From positions 37,338,333 to 37,402,332 of the forward strand of contig OX419756.1 in assembly GCA_948567375.1 (NCBI GenBank): a DNA stretch of 64,000 nt, in the 5' to 3' direction. Positions 21,910 through 34,794 of the stretch are shown in pieces. The position numbers were made by a program, and so were the translations under genes. The notes under the pieces are model-generated. The model worked only from the letters and a program-made list of their open reading frames with translations, was not told the DNA's origin and did not search any database. Position 1 is the stretch's first letter. Each line of letters begins with the position of its first letter. This DNA is from Lunularia cruciata. Taxonomy: Eukaryota; Streptophyta; Marchantiopsida; Lunulariales; Lunulariaceae.

Positions 21910-24846
21910 TGTGGTACCCAAATTTATTTTTTTTCTTATTTCTAAAGAAGAAGTGCACAAAAGCAGTCAGATTGCACCTCTATGGCAGAAGAAGGTGAAG
22001 AAAAGTGTCCTCGGGGTGTAACTTGAGGTAAAGTGACTTTGTGTCAGAAGGCAAGGTACTCGGAATTGCCTTGTCAGCATGTAACCTAAAGTAAGGAGAC
22101 CTTGTCTCGGGGGCGCTCAACCTAAGGCAAGGACAATATAACAACTTTCCTTTGGGGTGAGACGTTCAGAACGGTTGTGACAACCCGAAAAATATCACTT
22201 TTGCGGTAATTGGGTAAGTAAAGTTCGTTCCCGCAAAGATACAATTGAAAAATGTCCAAATATGAAGTCAAAAGTCACAATTGTAGTTCTTGGTTTCTTC
22301 TTTAATCTCTCGGGTAAAAACTACACCCAAAAGAGGGGAACAAGCTCACAATCTTGACAACTTGTCACGAATACACACACACATAATCACAACATAGCAA
22401 ATTCTGTCCAAACAACTCTTGATTGTGATGATTCAAATTCTCCCGAAGACAGTACTTCACTGTGAAGAACAATTTTGCCTCAGAATTGTGTTCCACCCTT
22501 CCACTGAAGGCACAACTTCCTCAATCAAAATTGCTTCACATCAACTCCATGCTGCACTCACAAATCCAGAATACTACCAACACTACAATTCTTCTCAGAT
22601 CTGTCAAGGCATTGCTCTGATGCACTTCACTTAGGATCAAACACACAGAATGAAGATCAAGGCTGCAGAATCCAACATCCATAGACACACTAACTTGCTC
22701 TTTGGAATTCTCCACACACTCAGAAACACAAACACGGAATTGACAATCGGAATTAAGCTCAAGCGATGAGCACTAAGAACAACACTTTGCTTTATCTATC
22801 TTCAGAAATTTGAATACTGAACAACATAGTACTACAAATGCTCCCCTTAAATACTGAAGCAAATGGCAGTTCTTCCTACCTATGCACCGCTTCCTAACAT
22901 CTTTTCCTACCTATAGATCCCAATTGACAATCTATCTCTTCATATTTGCCTCTTCCTATCTCAAAATTAGTACTTACACCGATCCGATGTCTACTTCATC
23001 ATCGGCTTCCAAACCCGATGATCTTCTTACTATTTCTCCTTCTTTGGGTATAGCTAATTCTACTAATTCCTTCACTAATTCTACTACTTCTACACTAGGA
23101 ACTAAAATTGAGCTTAGGGTTACTCCATCTACTTCTTATCTCCTGACCCACTCTTCTGTAATGTGTCAATTACCAAGTCCGATGATACTTGAGTTCCTAC
23201 TTCTGCAACATTGGGTTTCTTCTCCACTGTCACACTATTCTGAATCTTCTCTAACTCCGAATCAACTAAATCTAATCTAAGACTAACATTGTTTTCTACT
23301 TCTAACATCTTCCGATCTACACGCTCTCTCAATCAAATCAACAACATGTTCATGTCCACCTCCTTGGCTTTTCTCTTCCGAGTTTCCTACACAAGCAACT
23401 TCAACTCATGTAGGCGGGCTTCTTCCAATCTCCCTTCAGCCTCCGTACTTAGAATTGCTCTCAACTTCCTTGCAACTTCTCCCATTGATTCCGATGCATA
23501 TCCTCAAGAGCGTTCTACCTTCAATTCTTCACAATACATCTTCAACTCGTCTTCGTACTCCGCAACAAGCATTTTCTTCTCTTCTGCATACTGCGTGCTC
23601 TACAATTCTGCACTTTTGACAAGCTCTCGTAATTGTTGTTCTTCTTCCTTCTTGGCTGCTAACTCCCTCTGCCATGCTTGATCCTTCTCCACTGCACTCT
23701 TATTCAAGCTATCCAACTCCTGCTCCATTACGGTGGTCATCGCCTTCAAATGAACATTCTCAATGCGCACATCACTCACTTCCTCTTTCATCTTGCTCAA
23801 CCACATTGCTTGTTCTATTAATTCTCCAGCTTGCCTCTGCAGTTCTTTTTCTTTAACCTCGCAGCTTTCTTGTAACATTGTGAGAGTCTTCTTCTTCAAG
23901 ACTTCCTCCCTCCGAAGTTCTTCCATTTCTTCACTTCTTTGGACTTGTTGCTCCTGCAACCCCTTCACTTCACTCAGCAAATGCATTACCACCTGCAACT
24001 CATTCATTCCCTTTCTATGATCTTGGGGAATTACTTTTTGATGCTCCTTCAGTAGTCCCAGCAATGGGGTGACCACTTTTGTCAAATACGATATCCCACC
24101 AAAGTTTCTTCATCTTCATTTCCGTCTTCATCTTGAGTTTTCATCGGCTTCTTCATCCAAAGTTGCAATCTTCATATCTTCAGAGACATTGTTTTTGTAG
24201 TTTCTTTGTCTTTGCCTATTGAACTTGGCCCTGCTGGATACTCCTCCTTCTCCTCTGGTCTCGGCTTGTTCACCACCATCACCTGACAAGCTTTACTGAC
24301 TGCCATCGATTGCTGAACTTCTGGCTCCCCCTTGCTATTGCTTCCGGATTCCTCACTTTTTAAGGTGAGCTCCTCTTCTTTGGATTCCTCCTCTTGCAAC
24401 TTGGTCTCTTCCTCAGACTCTGATCTCGATGATTGTGGTGCCCACATTTTTAATTTTATTTTAAATAGAGAAGAAGAAGTGTATAGAGAAGTCGGATTGC
24501 GCCTGTATGGCCAAAGAAGGCAAAGAAAAGAGTCTTTGGGATGAAACCCAAAGTAAAGTGACTTTGGGTCATAAGGCAAAGGACTCAGAAATACCCTGTT
24601 AGCGTACAACCCAAAGTAAGGAGTCTTCCTATCGGGAGGAGCTCAACCCGAGGTGAAGTCTGTCTAGCAACCTTTCACCGGGGCGAGAAATTCAAGAAGG
24701 GACCATTCAAAACTAATGGCCCATACGCGCAAAGTATGATTGACAGTGATAGGTGCATGCAGGAGGTGTGATTTCTCAGTAGAAACTTGAATTGAAGAGA
24801 GACAAAGAAAGCACAACTCTATAAAAATTGAGCTCACGATGAAGCA

Positions 24847-27800
24847 ATGTTGAGCAATTTTCCTTTGCCGTTGAGAAGTCGTCCTACAGGTGATCGTGGG
24901 AAGGGAAATAGAGTGGAAGACGCGCTAGTGTGTAAGGGAGAAGTCGCAAGAGTGAAACCAAGAGATAGTGAGAAAGCAAGAGAGATGGAAGGAGGAAAGA
25001 AGAACTCCAAATTTGCAGTGAGGAATCATGCAATTTGGAGGTTAGATGTAATCGCAAGAATTGAAGTCTTGAGCCGACTTTGGATTACATTCTTGGCATG
25101 GAATTGGAATGTTAGTTTTCTAGGTTTTGTGACTAAGATTATCAAGAGCAAGTGTCTCGATGGACCCAAGGAAGAAGGGAAGAGAGGAAATCCGGCTTGT
25201 TGGACAGAGTCAGATTGGAGATTAGTACTCAAGAAGGAAGCTGGCATGGAGTAGGGTGCCACGTTCTTGGGGAAGGGAGAGATAGCCAAAGAAACCCAAG
25301 AAGTGAGTGATGCATTCTCGTCAAAGTGGACGAAGAATAGATACAAAGTCAAGAGCTATAAAGATCCTGTCAAGAGGGGGATTGTGAGTGCTTTGATGGC
25401 CATCTTGAAGCCGGAGAGAACAACTTATGTGATGAAACACCAAGCGGTGTTCTTTCACAAATTGTTTGCAGGAGAACCAATCAATTGGGCGAGGTGTTTC
25501 CATGGGAGAACGTGATAAATGGTGTGGAATCTGGGGGATAAATTGCCTCCACATTACATTGTGCAATTTGCAGCCCATTTCTACTTTGGGTTAGATTTGC
25601 TGAACTTGGCGGAGCACAGTAGAATGGTGTCGCATTTCCATCCCGATTTAAGAAGAGAAGTCGATGTAGAGGAGCAGCTGTATATCTTACAATCAGAAGC
25701 ACAGATAAGTACTACAAGAAGACGGGGAAGAATGTGGAGATAGAAGCAAGTACTCCAAAATCAAAGAAGGGAAGTCGGCAAGGCGAAGCCAAAGACAAGA
25801 CAAAACCTCGGAAGACCAAGAGAGGAAACCTGAGGCAAGGAATGGTGGTAATCGAGTCAGAAGATGAAGACTCAAAAGGTGAAGCTAAGTGAAAGTCCAA
25901 AGATTTGGAATGCGAGGAGGAGCCCGAGCTAACTCTACAAAGTGGAGATATAAGTAGTGACAGCGATGAAGGTGGAGAAATGACGTCGGTGCCAGTTGCT
26001 GCAAAGGAGGAAGAAGAAGTGCAGGCGAAGATCAAGGTTGAGGACAAAATGAAGTTGGAGGATGAGATACCTATGACAACCCGGCAAATATCACTTTTGC
26101 GGTAATCGGGTAAGTAAAGTTTGTTCCCGTAGAGATACGATCCAGAAGTGGTCAAATACGAAGTCAAAAGTCACAATTGCAGTTCTTCTTGATTGCTTCT
26201 TTAATCTCTCAGGTAGAAACTACACCCAGAAGAGAGTAACAAGCTCACAATCTTGACAACTTGTCACGAATACATACACATAATCACAACATAGTCAATT
26301 CTGTCCAAACAACTCTTGATTGTGATGATTCAGATTCTCCCAAAGACGGCACTTCACTGCGAAGACCAATTTCACCTTAGAATTGTGTTCCACCCTTCCA
26401 CTGAAGGCACAACTTCCTCGATCAAAATCGCTTCACATCAACTTCGTGCTACACTCACAAATGCAGAATACTAACAACACTACAATTCCTCTCAGATCTG
26501 TCAAGGCATTGCTCCAATGCACTTCACTCAGGATCAAACACACTGAATGAAGATCAAGGCTGCAGATTCCAACATCCACAAGCACATTGACTTGCTCTTC
26601 AGAATTCTCCACACACTCACAAACACAAACAAAAAATTGACAATCGGAATAAAGCTTAAGCCACAAGTACTGAAACCAACACTTCGCTTTATCTATCTTC
26701 AGAAATGTGAATAATGAATAACATCGTATTGCGAATGCTTCACTTAAATACTGAAGCAAACGGCAGATTTGCCTACCTAGGCACCGCTTCCTAACATCCT
26801 TTCCTACCTACAGATCCCAAGGGACAATCTATCTCTTCAGATTTGCCCTTTCCTATCTTAGAATTGACTTCTACTCTGATCCAATGTCGACCTCATCATC
26901 GGCTTCCAAACTCGATGATCTTCTTACTATTTCACCTTCTTCGGGTATGACTGATTCTACTAATTTCTTCACTAATTCTACAACTTCTTCACTACAATCT
27001 TCAATTGAGCTCCGGTTTACTCCATCTACTGCTTTATCTTCTGACCCACTCTTCTCTAAAGCGTCAATTATCAAGTCCGATGACACCTGTACTCGTACTT
27101 CTGCAACATCGGGTCTAATTACAATCAATTCCTTTGCTAATTCTACTATATCCCCATCACAAATTGTAATTGAAAGCATGGGTACACTATCTACGCCTTC
27201 AATTTGTAACACACTTTCCCCTAATCACTCATGTTATTGACCCAAAGACACTTACAACCTGATCTTGCACTTTGGGTTTATTCACTACTGTTACTTCTCC
27301 TTCAATTCTTGTTCCATCTTCAATCGGAGCTAAAATTGATGTCATGGGTATCCTAGCTATCTATTCTTTCTTTATCCTAAATCTCTCTAATGCCTCTGGC
27401 AAGATTCCCAAATTCATCTTCATTGCACTCCAAGGTCCAACTATCTCAGATATAGTCGTCTTTGTCTTGAGTCGAAGAAGCTTCTAACTCAAAGTTGTGT
27501 AAACCCGAGGTCCAACATCCGAAGACCAAAGTCTGAAGTCAGAAGTCCGAAGATCAAAGTCTGAAGTCTGAATTCCAAAGTCCAAAGATCCACCTCAAAA
27601 TCCAAAGATGCCAATCCGAAGTCCAAAGATCCAACCCGAAGATTGAAGATCCAACCCGAGGATACTAAACTACTTTGTACAGTTACTTCCAAAACTTTAA
27701 ATACTTGTAATTTCTTCTAGAGACCTCCAAACTTTGCAATTTTGGTATCAACAGAAAGCCCTGAACGAGACGCTTCCAATGAGATATAGTACATTTGATT

Positions 27801-29398
27801 TGGATTTGTGAACATTGAGATATAGCCCCCGCAAGAATCTCGACCTATAACTTCCATTCCTCCTTCGGGTCTGCTCTCTTTCAATCTTGGCTGAGTCCGT
27901 CTTCATTTGACATAAAGTCTACTTCTTTGGGCTTGATCAAAATACAAATTTCCTCTCATTTCTTCTCCATTTGATTTCAATTTGGTTTTAGCAAGGCACT
28001 TCTTCTTCAAAACTTGTCCAAAATGAAAAATGTGGGTACCACAATACCCGAGGCCAAAGAAAAGGCAATTGCAATTCAAAGGGGAGTCCGCTCAAGATGC
28101 AAGGCGAAGTGTGATGCAGGTCCAAGTAAAGTAAAAGAAGAAATGAACAAAAGCTCGGGAAGCGAGGCGTCAATTCCGATATGAACACGGTAGAGACAAA
28201 GGCGAGTATTGGATGAACACGAAGTGAGAAGGGAGATTGCTACGCAAGAGGAGGTAGTAGCGAGCAATGGAGTAGAGTACCGGTAGGAGGTTGTGTGTCC
28301 ACTACTGATGAAATTGGAGCACAAGAAGAAGGAAATGCAGTCAACTTGTCCAGAAGTGAAGACTGTGTTGCAGGTCTTAGCGCGATTAGAAGAAGAGAAC
28401 TCGGAGTTGAAGAAAATCATAACCCAAGGTGAGGAGGAAAGTGAAGTACTGCAAGCGGAGGCAGTCGTGAAGACTCATGTAATTAAAGACTTGAAGAGAG
28501 AAGTGAGATATTGAGAAGAGCTTGTTAAGAAGAGTGACATATCAAGGGAAAGGCAAGTAGCAAAATATGAGATTTTGAAGCAGCAGTTTGCTGATTCACG
28601 AGTAGAACTTATCCATGCTATGGCAAGGGTAGCGGCAAAGGACCAAAAGCTCAATAGGGTGATGGAGAGTGTAGAAGAGAAGAAGCAGCTCTGGCAAAGA
28701 GAGTTAGCAGCACGATATAGGGAAGAAGAGAGATTACAAGAGTTACTTTGTAATCAGGAAGAAAAGATTATACAGAAGGAGAAGGAGAAGGAAACGGTGA
28801 AAGCCGAGTTCAAAGCAGAGTTGGCAATGTATAGGGAGGATTGGCTTGCAGATCAAGAGCGAGAAAGAAAAATGCAATTGGAGCCATTGAAGGAGATTGT
28901 CCTCACAATGAACGCGATGTTGAGTATAGAGGCCAATGTTCGAATTGAAAGACAAGGCTGCACGAGTTGAAATTGTTGGTGCAGGAGACGAAGCAAAGAC
29001 ATGTGAAAGATACCGATTTGAATGCGCTGCTGATAAGTCTCAGGACTCGTGTAGATAGGAAGATATTAGAGGTAGAAGATAATATCGCAATTAGATTAGA
29101 CTTAGTAAAGTTGGAAATAGATAAAATTTGGAAGGATGTTCAAGCCAAACCTGAAGTAGATGAAGTAGGAGTGCAGATGTCTTTGGAGTTACCATCGGAG
29201 ACATTGGAGAAGAGTGGGTCAAGAGATGAAGGTTTAGAAGGGTTACCCACTAGTGGAATTTCAGATCAGGAAATAGAATTGCTGGATCTGGTAGAAGAAG
29301 TAGAAGATGTGAAACCCGAGGATAGAGTAGTAGGAAGTAAAGTTACTTTGGGTTTGGGTTTGAAAGCCAATGATGAAGTAGACATTGGATCGGATTAG
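24847..29398 (+). pseudogene. LTR-encoded coiled-coil frame in A4, split by A5
   Basis: The ATG at 24847 (MLSNFPLPLRSR) lies 27 nt after the TATA box. N-terminal block 24847-25743 has stops at 25252 (TAG) and 25513 (TGA). It includes WITFLAWNWNVSFLGF, FHKLFAGEPINWARCFHG and MVSHFHPDLRREVDVEEQ. The acidic linker (25905-26071) stops at insertion A5 and resumes at 28049 with SGSEASIPI. The coiled coil is 28293-28960 (LVKKSDISRERQVAKYEIL, HAMARVAAKDQKLNRVMESV). A frameshift near 28962 leads to the C-terminal frame 28967-29398, ending VDIGSD then TAG-TAA. Function unknown; the heptad-rich tail suggests an oligomeric structural protein. Confidence 0.68.
26072..28043 (-). mobile_element. A5: short family-A solo LTR (1972 bp) inside the A4 frame
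   Basis: The ends are TATGACAACCC (26072) and GGGTACCACA (28043), with TSD ATACC at 26067-26071 and 28044-28048. Removing it restores the acidic linker (DEIP then EAK). The 3' half keeps the C-terminal piece of the LTR frame (minus, 26871-27212). The 5' half contains repeated GAAGTCCAAAGATC-like units at about 27500-27665. It belongs to the short subfamily with 3287-5163 and 58829-60752. Confidence 0.88.
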
Positions 29399-31743
29399 TA
29401 ACAGTTTTGAGATTTGAAGAGGCAGATATGTAGAGGTGCATTGTCATTTCAGATCTACAGGTTAGAAGATTTGTTGTAGAACGGTATAGTTGTTAGAATT
29501 GTCGATTGCTTCACTACTTAAGAGTGGCATTCACAGAGAAATGTTGTTCAGTGCTCATAATTTTTGAGAATAGATAAAGCAAAGTATTGTGAAGCAGTGC
29601 TCGTCGCTTGAGCTTGATATCAAGTATCAACTTTATGTTTGTGTTTGTGAGTGTTTGGAGAAATTTGAAGTGCAAGTCAGTGTGCTTGTTGGATGTTGGA
29701 TTCCGCAGCCTTGATCTTCACTCTGTGTGTTTGATCTTGAGTGAAGTGCAATCAAAGCAATGCATTGACAGATCTGAGAGGAATTGTAGTGTTGGTAGTA
29801 TTTTGCATTTGTGAGTGCAACGCGAAGTTGACGTGAAGCAATTTCAATCGAGTAAGTTGTGCCTTCAATGGAAGGGTGGAACACAATTCTGAGGCAAAGT
29901 CATTTTGCAGTGAAGTGCCATTTTTGGGAGAGCCTGAATCATCACAATCAAGATTGTTTGGAAAGATTTGATGGAGTTGTGATTATGGACTGTGAATTCA
30001 TGACAAGACTACAAATCAGTGCTTTTTACTCTCTTCTGGGTGTGGTTTCTACTTGAGAGACTAAAGAAGAACTCAAGAAGAACTGAAATTGTTACTTTGA
30101 CTTTGTATTTGACCAATTTTGACTCATATCTCTGCGGGAACAAACTTTACTTACCCGATTACCGCAAAAATGATATTTGCCGGGTTGTCACAATGATGCT
30201 TCTCTCACCATCTTCGTATTCTTCATAATCAGTCTTTGAGTCTTCCTTTGAGTGGGAGATGACTTTGCTTCTTCGGGTTTGCCGCGTTTCTTCATCTTTG
30301 GACTGGTGACTTCTTTGACCTTCCACTGTCCGGTCTTCAAGAAATACTCATCATTGGCTCACAAATGTAGCATATATTGTCGCTCTTCCTTGTCCGCTTC
30401 TCGTCGTAAGTCAAGATGAAGATGAGACATCATGCGATGACACTTCTCTACTATCAGCAGGTTCAACTTGAAGTAGAAGTGTGCTGCAAATGGTGCAAAA
30501 TAATGCGGCGGAGAAGATGTTTGCCAATTCATCACCATTTGCCTTGTTTGGTGGTGAAAGCACTTTGCCCAATTCACCAAAACTCCTACAAACATTTGGT
30601 GGAAGAAGACGGCTTGTTGCATGTTCACATATGTGGTTTGTTCTAGCTTGAACATGGCCATCATTGCTCCCATGATGCTTCTCCAAATCGGGTCCCGATA
30701 GGACTCCACCTTGTATCCATTTGTAGTTCTTGGAGCAAAAAAATGAATTGCAAATTTCCGCCGTCTCTTTTGCAGCATCACATTTCCGATAGAAGGTGAT
30801 CCCCATTGGCTCTCTTTCTTCTCTCTCCAATACAAACCTCTAATCCAACTCAATCCATCGAGCCGGATTCCCTCTCTTCCCTTCCACCTTGGGACCCTCC
30901 TCACAATTACTAGCAGCTATCTGTGTCATCACCCCCGTGAAACTGAAATTCGAGTTCCATGCTAAGAAAGTAATACGAAGTCTAGTCAAGACTTTGATTC
31001 TAGCTATGACATCTAATCTTTGAATTGCAAAAGTTCACACCGCCAATGCATTGGCCACCTTCTTTGTCATAATCTATTCTCTTGTTCTACGATGCTGAAA
31101 GATGATACCCTCTCCTAGACAAGACACTCTAACTCCTAGGGATTGCAGAAAATTTCACACTTGATGGGCTTCCGGACATGCATTACTGTAGGACGACTAC
31201 TCAAAGGGATTGGAAATTTACTTGGCAGATTCAAGTTGTCCTTGCGTAGTTGCAATCTTATATTACCCCAAATTGCAATCATTCTTCAGTCAATTTCAAA
31301 TTCGACCTTCTCTCTTTTGCGTGCAAATCCTAGTCACTATCAAGACATGCTTCTTTTGCCTCCACCGTTTCTTGAAATGTACTTTCTTGCCACGTACCAA
31401 GGTTGTTAAATGGTCTTCGTATCTTATGTGCCTTTTGCCCCAAAGACGGTGCTCTTTGGACTTTTTCCGTCGTACTCTTTTTCCAAGTACCTCCATCATC
31501 AGATCCAATGTCATCTTCTTCGGATGTCCTCTGAAGTTACTTCCGTCCATTCTTCGTTTGCAATTCGACTTCCAGTGCTTACTTCTTCTCTTAAACACTA
31601 ATAAACACAGAAAAAAAAATTGGTACCTTTCACAAAAATAGCGATCATACACGAGAAGGACACTTGACAATGACAAGAGCATGCAAGAGGTGTGATTTCT
31701 TGGTAGAAACTCAAAGTGAAGAAAGATAGAGGAGGTGTGTCAC

Positions 31744-31750
31744 TATAAAA
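31744..31750 (+). promoter_or_regulatory. TATA box of the A1 5' LTR
   Basis: TATAAAA lies 27 nt before the ATG at 31771. The same spacing holds in A4 (24820/24847), A6 (47403/47430) and the minus-strand LTR at 7315-11111. The matching TATAAAA of the A1 3' LTR lies just before the window end. Confidence 0.65.
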
Positions 31751-34047
31751 TTTGGGCTAAAGACAAAGCAATGACAATGAATTTTCCATCTTTGTTAAGA
31801 AGTCATCCTGCAGGAGATCATGGGAAGGAAAGTATAGTCAAAGACGTGCTGGTGTGTCAAGAGGAAGTCAAGAGAGTTAATCAGGGAATCACTAGGAAGA
31901 ATAGTCCCCAACCTAGAGTGGAGGAGAGAAAGATGGGAGGTGGGAAGAAGAACTCCAAATTTTTAGTGAGAAATCATGCAATTTGGAGGTTAGATGTGAT
32001 CACAAGAATTGAGGTCCTAAGCAAGCTTTAGATCACATTCTTGGCATGGAATTGGAATCTTAGTTTTCTAGGTTTCATGATTGAGATCATCAAGAGTAAG
32101 TGTCTTGATGGCCTTGAAGAAGAAGGAAAGAGAGGAAATCTGGCTCAATGGACAGAGTCGGATTGGAGATTAGTACTCGGGAGAGGAGCAAGCATCGAGC
32201 ATGGTGCCACGTTCTTGGGGAAGGGAGAAGTAGCCAAAGGAACCCAAGAAGTGAGAGATGCTTTCTCTTTGAAGCGCACAAAGAATGGCATAAAAATGGA
32301 GAACTATAAGGATCCTATCAAGAGTGAGATTGTGAGTGCTCTAATGGCAATCTTGAAGCCAGAGAGAAAAACTTATGTGATGAAGCACCAAGCGATGTTC
32401 TTCCATAAGATGTTTGTAGGAGAGCCAATTAATTGGGCAAAGTGTCTTCATCAAAGGATGAGACAGATGGTGTGAAATTTGCGAGACAAGTTGCCGCTAC
32501 ATAACATTATGCCATTTGCAGCCCACTTCTATCTGGGGCTGAACTTAATGCGGCAGAGAGACACAAGGTGGTGGCTCATTTCTACCCCAACTTGCAAAGA
32601 AATGTTGATACGGGGGAGTAGCAGTACATCTTGCAAATCAGGAGTAGCAATGAGTAATATGAGCAGACGGGGCAGAGTGTGCAATTGAAGGAGAGTACTC
32701 CAAAGTTGAAGAAGGGGAGTTGACACAAAGAAGAAGAAGAAGTAGAGAAGGCATGACCTTGGAAAGCTAAAAAGGTGAACCCAAGGAGAGAACAGGTGGT
32801 AATTGTGTCATCGGACAAAGTGTCGGAAGGAGAGGCTGAGTGCAAGTCCGAAGACTTGGAGAAGGAGGAAGAACTTGAGTTCACGCTTCAAAGTGGGGAC
32901 ACTAATAGTGCCAATGATGACGGAGTAGAGATGTAATCAGTACCCAAAGAGGAGGAAGTGGAGATGGAGACGGAGGAGAAAGGTAACTCAAAACTGGAAG
33001 ACAAAGTGCCAGAGTAGGAGGAAAAGAGAGTTACAATTCAGAGGGGAGTCAGTTCTAGACATAGGTGAAGCATGAAGTGGGGCTGATTAATGTAAGAGAG
33101 GTGGACAGTGGAAGTTCAAGGAGCAAAGAATCCATTCCTATAAGGCAATTGCGGCTAAGAAGGCAAGTGTCAAGTGAAGAAGAGGCAAAGAAGGAGATAA
33201 GTCCGCAAGCCAAGGTAACTCCGAGTGAAGGAGTTGAGTATTTGAGGAAGATTGTGTGCCCATTGTTAGTGAAGTTAGAGCACAAGAAGAAGGAGATGAA
33301 GTCAAAGTGTCCGGAGGTGAAGACTATATTGCAAGTCTTAGCTCGACTAGAAGAAGGGAACTTGGAATTGAAGAAGAATAAAATCCGAGGTGAGAAGGAA
33401 ACAGAAGTGCTACGAGTAGATGCCATAGTGCATAACCAAGTAATTGAGAACTTGAAGAGAGAAGTTGGGAGTAGAGAGAAAACCATAGAGCAGAATGACA
33501 TAGCAAGGGAAAGACAAGTAGCTGAGTATGAAATCTTGAAACAACAGTTTGCTGATTTGAGATTAGAGATTATCCATGCTATGGCAAGGGAAGAGAAGAA
33601 GGAGCAAGAGCTTGATAGACTGATGAAGAGTGTAGAAGAGAAGAAGTAGCTCTGCAAAGAGAGTTGACAATGAGATATAGGGAGGAAGAGAGATTAAGAG
33701 AGTTACTTTGCAATCTGGAGGAGACGATTGTGCAGAAGGAGAAGGAGAAGGAGAAGGAGACATCAAAAGCCAAGTTCAAAGCGGAATTAGCAATGTATAG
33801 AGAAGATTGGCTAGCAAATTGAGAACGGGGGAGAAAGATGAGGCTAGAGCCATTGAAGGAGATAGTAACAAAGATGAATGTGATGTTGAGTACAGAGGCC
33901 AACATACAAATTGAAGAGACAAGGCTACACGAGTTGAAGTTGTTAGTACAAGAGATGAGGAGGAGAAATTCAAAGGATAAAGACTTGAATGCTTTACTTA
34001 TTAGTCTCAGATCTCGTGTAGATAGGAAGATATTGGAAGCAGAAGAC

Positions 34048-34781
34048 TGTAATACTCTGAGGATAGGAGAAGAGAGAAAACACAGACTTCACACTCAAAC
34101 ATTCAATGCCCCAAAGGAGCACCTTCTCTTTATAGACAAAGAGGATCTCCTCCAAGGAAGCTCCACCATAGGATTAGGTACACAGATAGGTGGCATGTCA
34201 GCAAGCTCCATCCTTGGATTACTTACTTGGATGGGTGACATGTTGGTCTAGGTCCTATCTAGCTGGTCAAACAAGCTTTGACCAAAGGGAATCTTTTAGG
34301 GAATCTTCTTGTAGGAGTCTTAGAATCACGTGAGTATTGTTGGAAAGCTCTTGATGAGACAAACCAGGGGGGAGGGAAGGCCAACCTTTCTTCCATTGGG
34401 AGGGAGGAGGAATCTTCACATTTTTGAGGTCTAATTCATCCGTTTAGGCCTCCAAAATTGCCTTCAAACATTTCAGGCATTTTTTGGTTCCTACTCTATT
34501 AGTAGAAGTCCCCTTTTGGTGATACCTCTTTCTGATATGTTTAGTCCATCATGTGTAACATCCTTCCAGATGTTACCAAACCAATTCTCACCTTTAAATC
34601 ATATGTCTAGCTATTGGTTCTAAGGTTCTCAAGTCCATTTTGGTTTTTGCACTATTTGTAGAAGTACTCTTTTGGTGATACTTCTATCTAATCTATTTTA
34701 ACCATCATGTTTAACATCATTCTAGATGTTATCAAACCAATTTTTCACATCTAGATCATATGGCTAGCTCTTGGTAGTACA
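34048..34781 (-). repeat. 3' LTR of element C
   Basis: It pairs with 53708-54471 over its full length, with many substitutions and a shorter purine tract (GGGAGGGAGGAGG near 34378) where the partner has a 28-G run. No gene is seen. Confidence 0.88.
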
Positions 34782-34794
34782 GACCTCCCTCATT
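34782..34794 (-). promoter_or_regulatory. Polypurine tract of element C
   Basis: In sense it reads AATGAGGGAGGTC, between the pol stop codon and the 3' LTR. It is the expected plus-strand primer site. Confidence 0.7.

Larger units (their letters stand above)
24434..30192 (+). mobile_element. A4: family-A solo LTR inside A3, holding A5
   Basis: The ends are TGTGGTGCCCACA (24434) and GGGTTGTCACA (30192). The TSD ATGAT lies at 24429-24433 and 30193-30197. Excluding A5 and its TSD copy, the length is 3782 bp. A TATAAAA is at 24820-24826, and the coiled-coil frame runs from 24847 to 29398. The 3' tail at 29399-30192 is non-coding. Confidence 0.9.
22975..31140 (-). pseudogene. LTR-encoded coiled-coil frame in A3, split by A4
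   Basis: The sense strand is minus. The N-terminal block is at 30359-31140 (FFHQMFVGVLVNWAKCFH, MSHLHLDLRREADKEERQY). The acidic linker spans 30198-30358 and 24172-24433, on both sides of insertion A4. The coiled coil is at 23600-24085 (LLGLLKEHQKVI, VMHLLSEVKGLQEQQ, EVSDVRIENVHLKAM) and 23129-23332 (RVDRKMLEVENNVSLRLDLV). The C-terminus is near 22975. The middle coiled coil is clearly diverged from A4 and A6, yet the heptad pattern is kept. Frameshifts and stops throughout. Confidence 0.6.
22176..31627 (-). mobile_element. A3: family-A solo LTR in the A1 5' LTR, itself holding A4 and A5
   Basis: It begins TGTGACAACCC at 22176 (rc of the 3' end). Its other end is near the A-tract and GGTACC at 31611-31627; the usual terminal ACCACA is missing, so a small deletion is likely. 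Removing A4 (24434-30192 plus one TSD) leaves about 3.69 kb, the normal family-A LTR length. It belongs to a divergent subfamily, as A2 does. The flanking A1 LTR resumes with TTTCACAAAAATAGCG. Confidence 0.75.
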
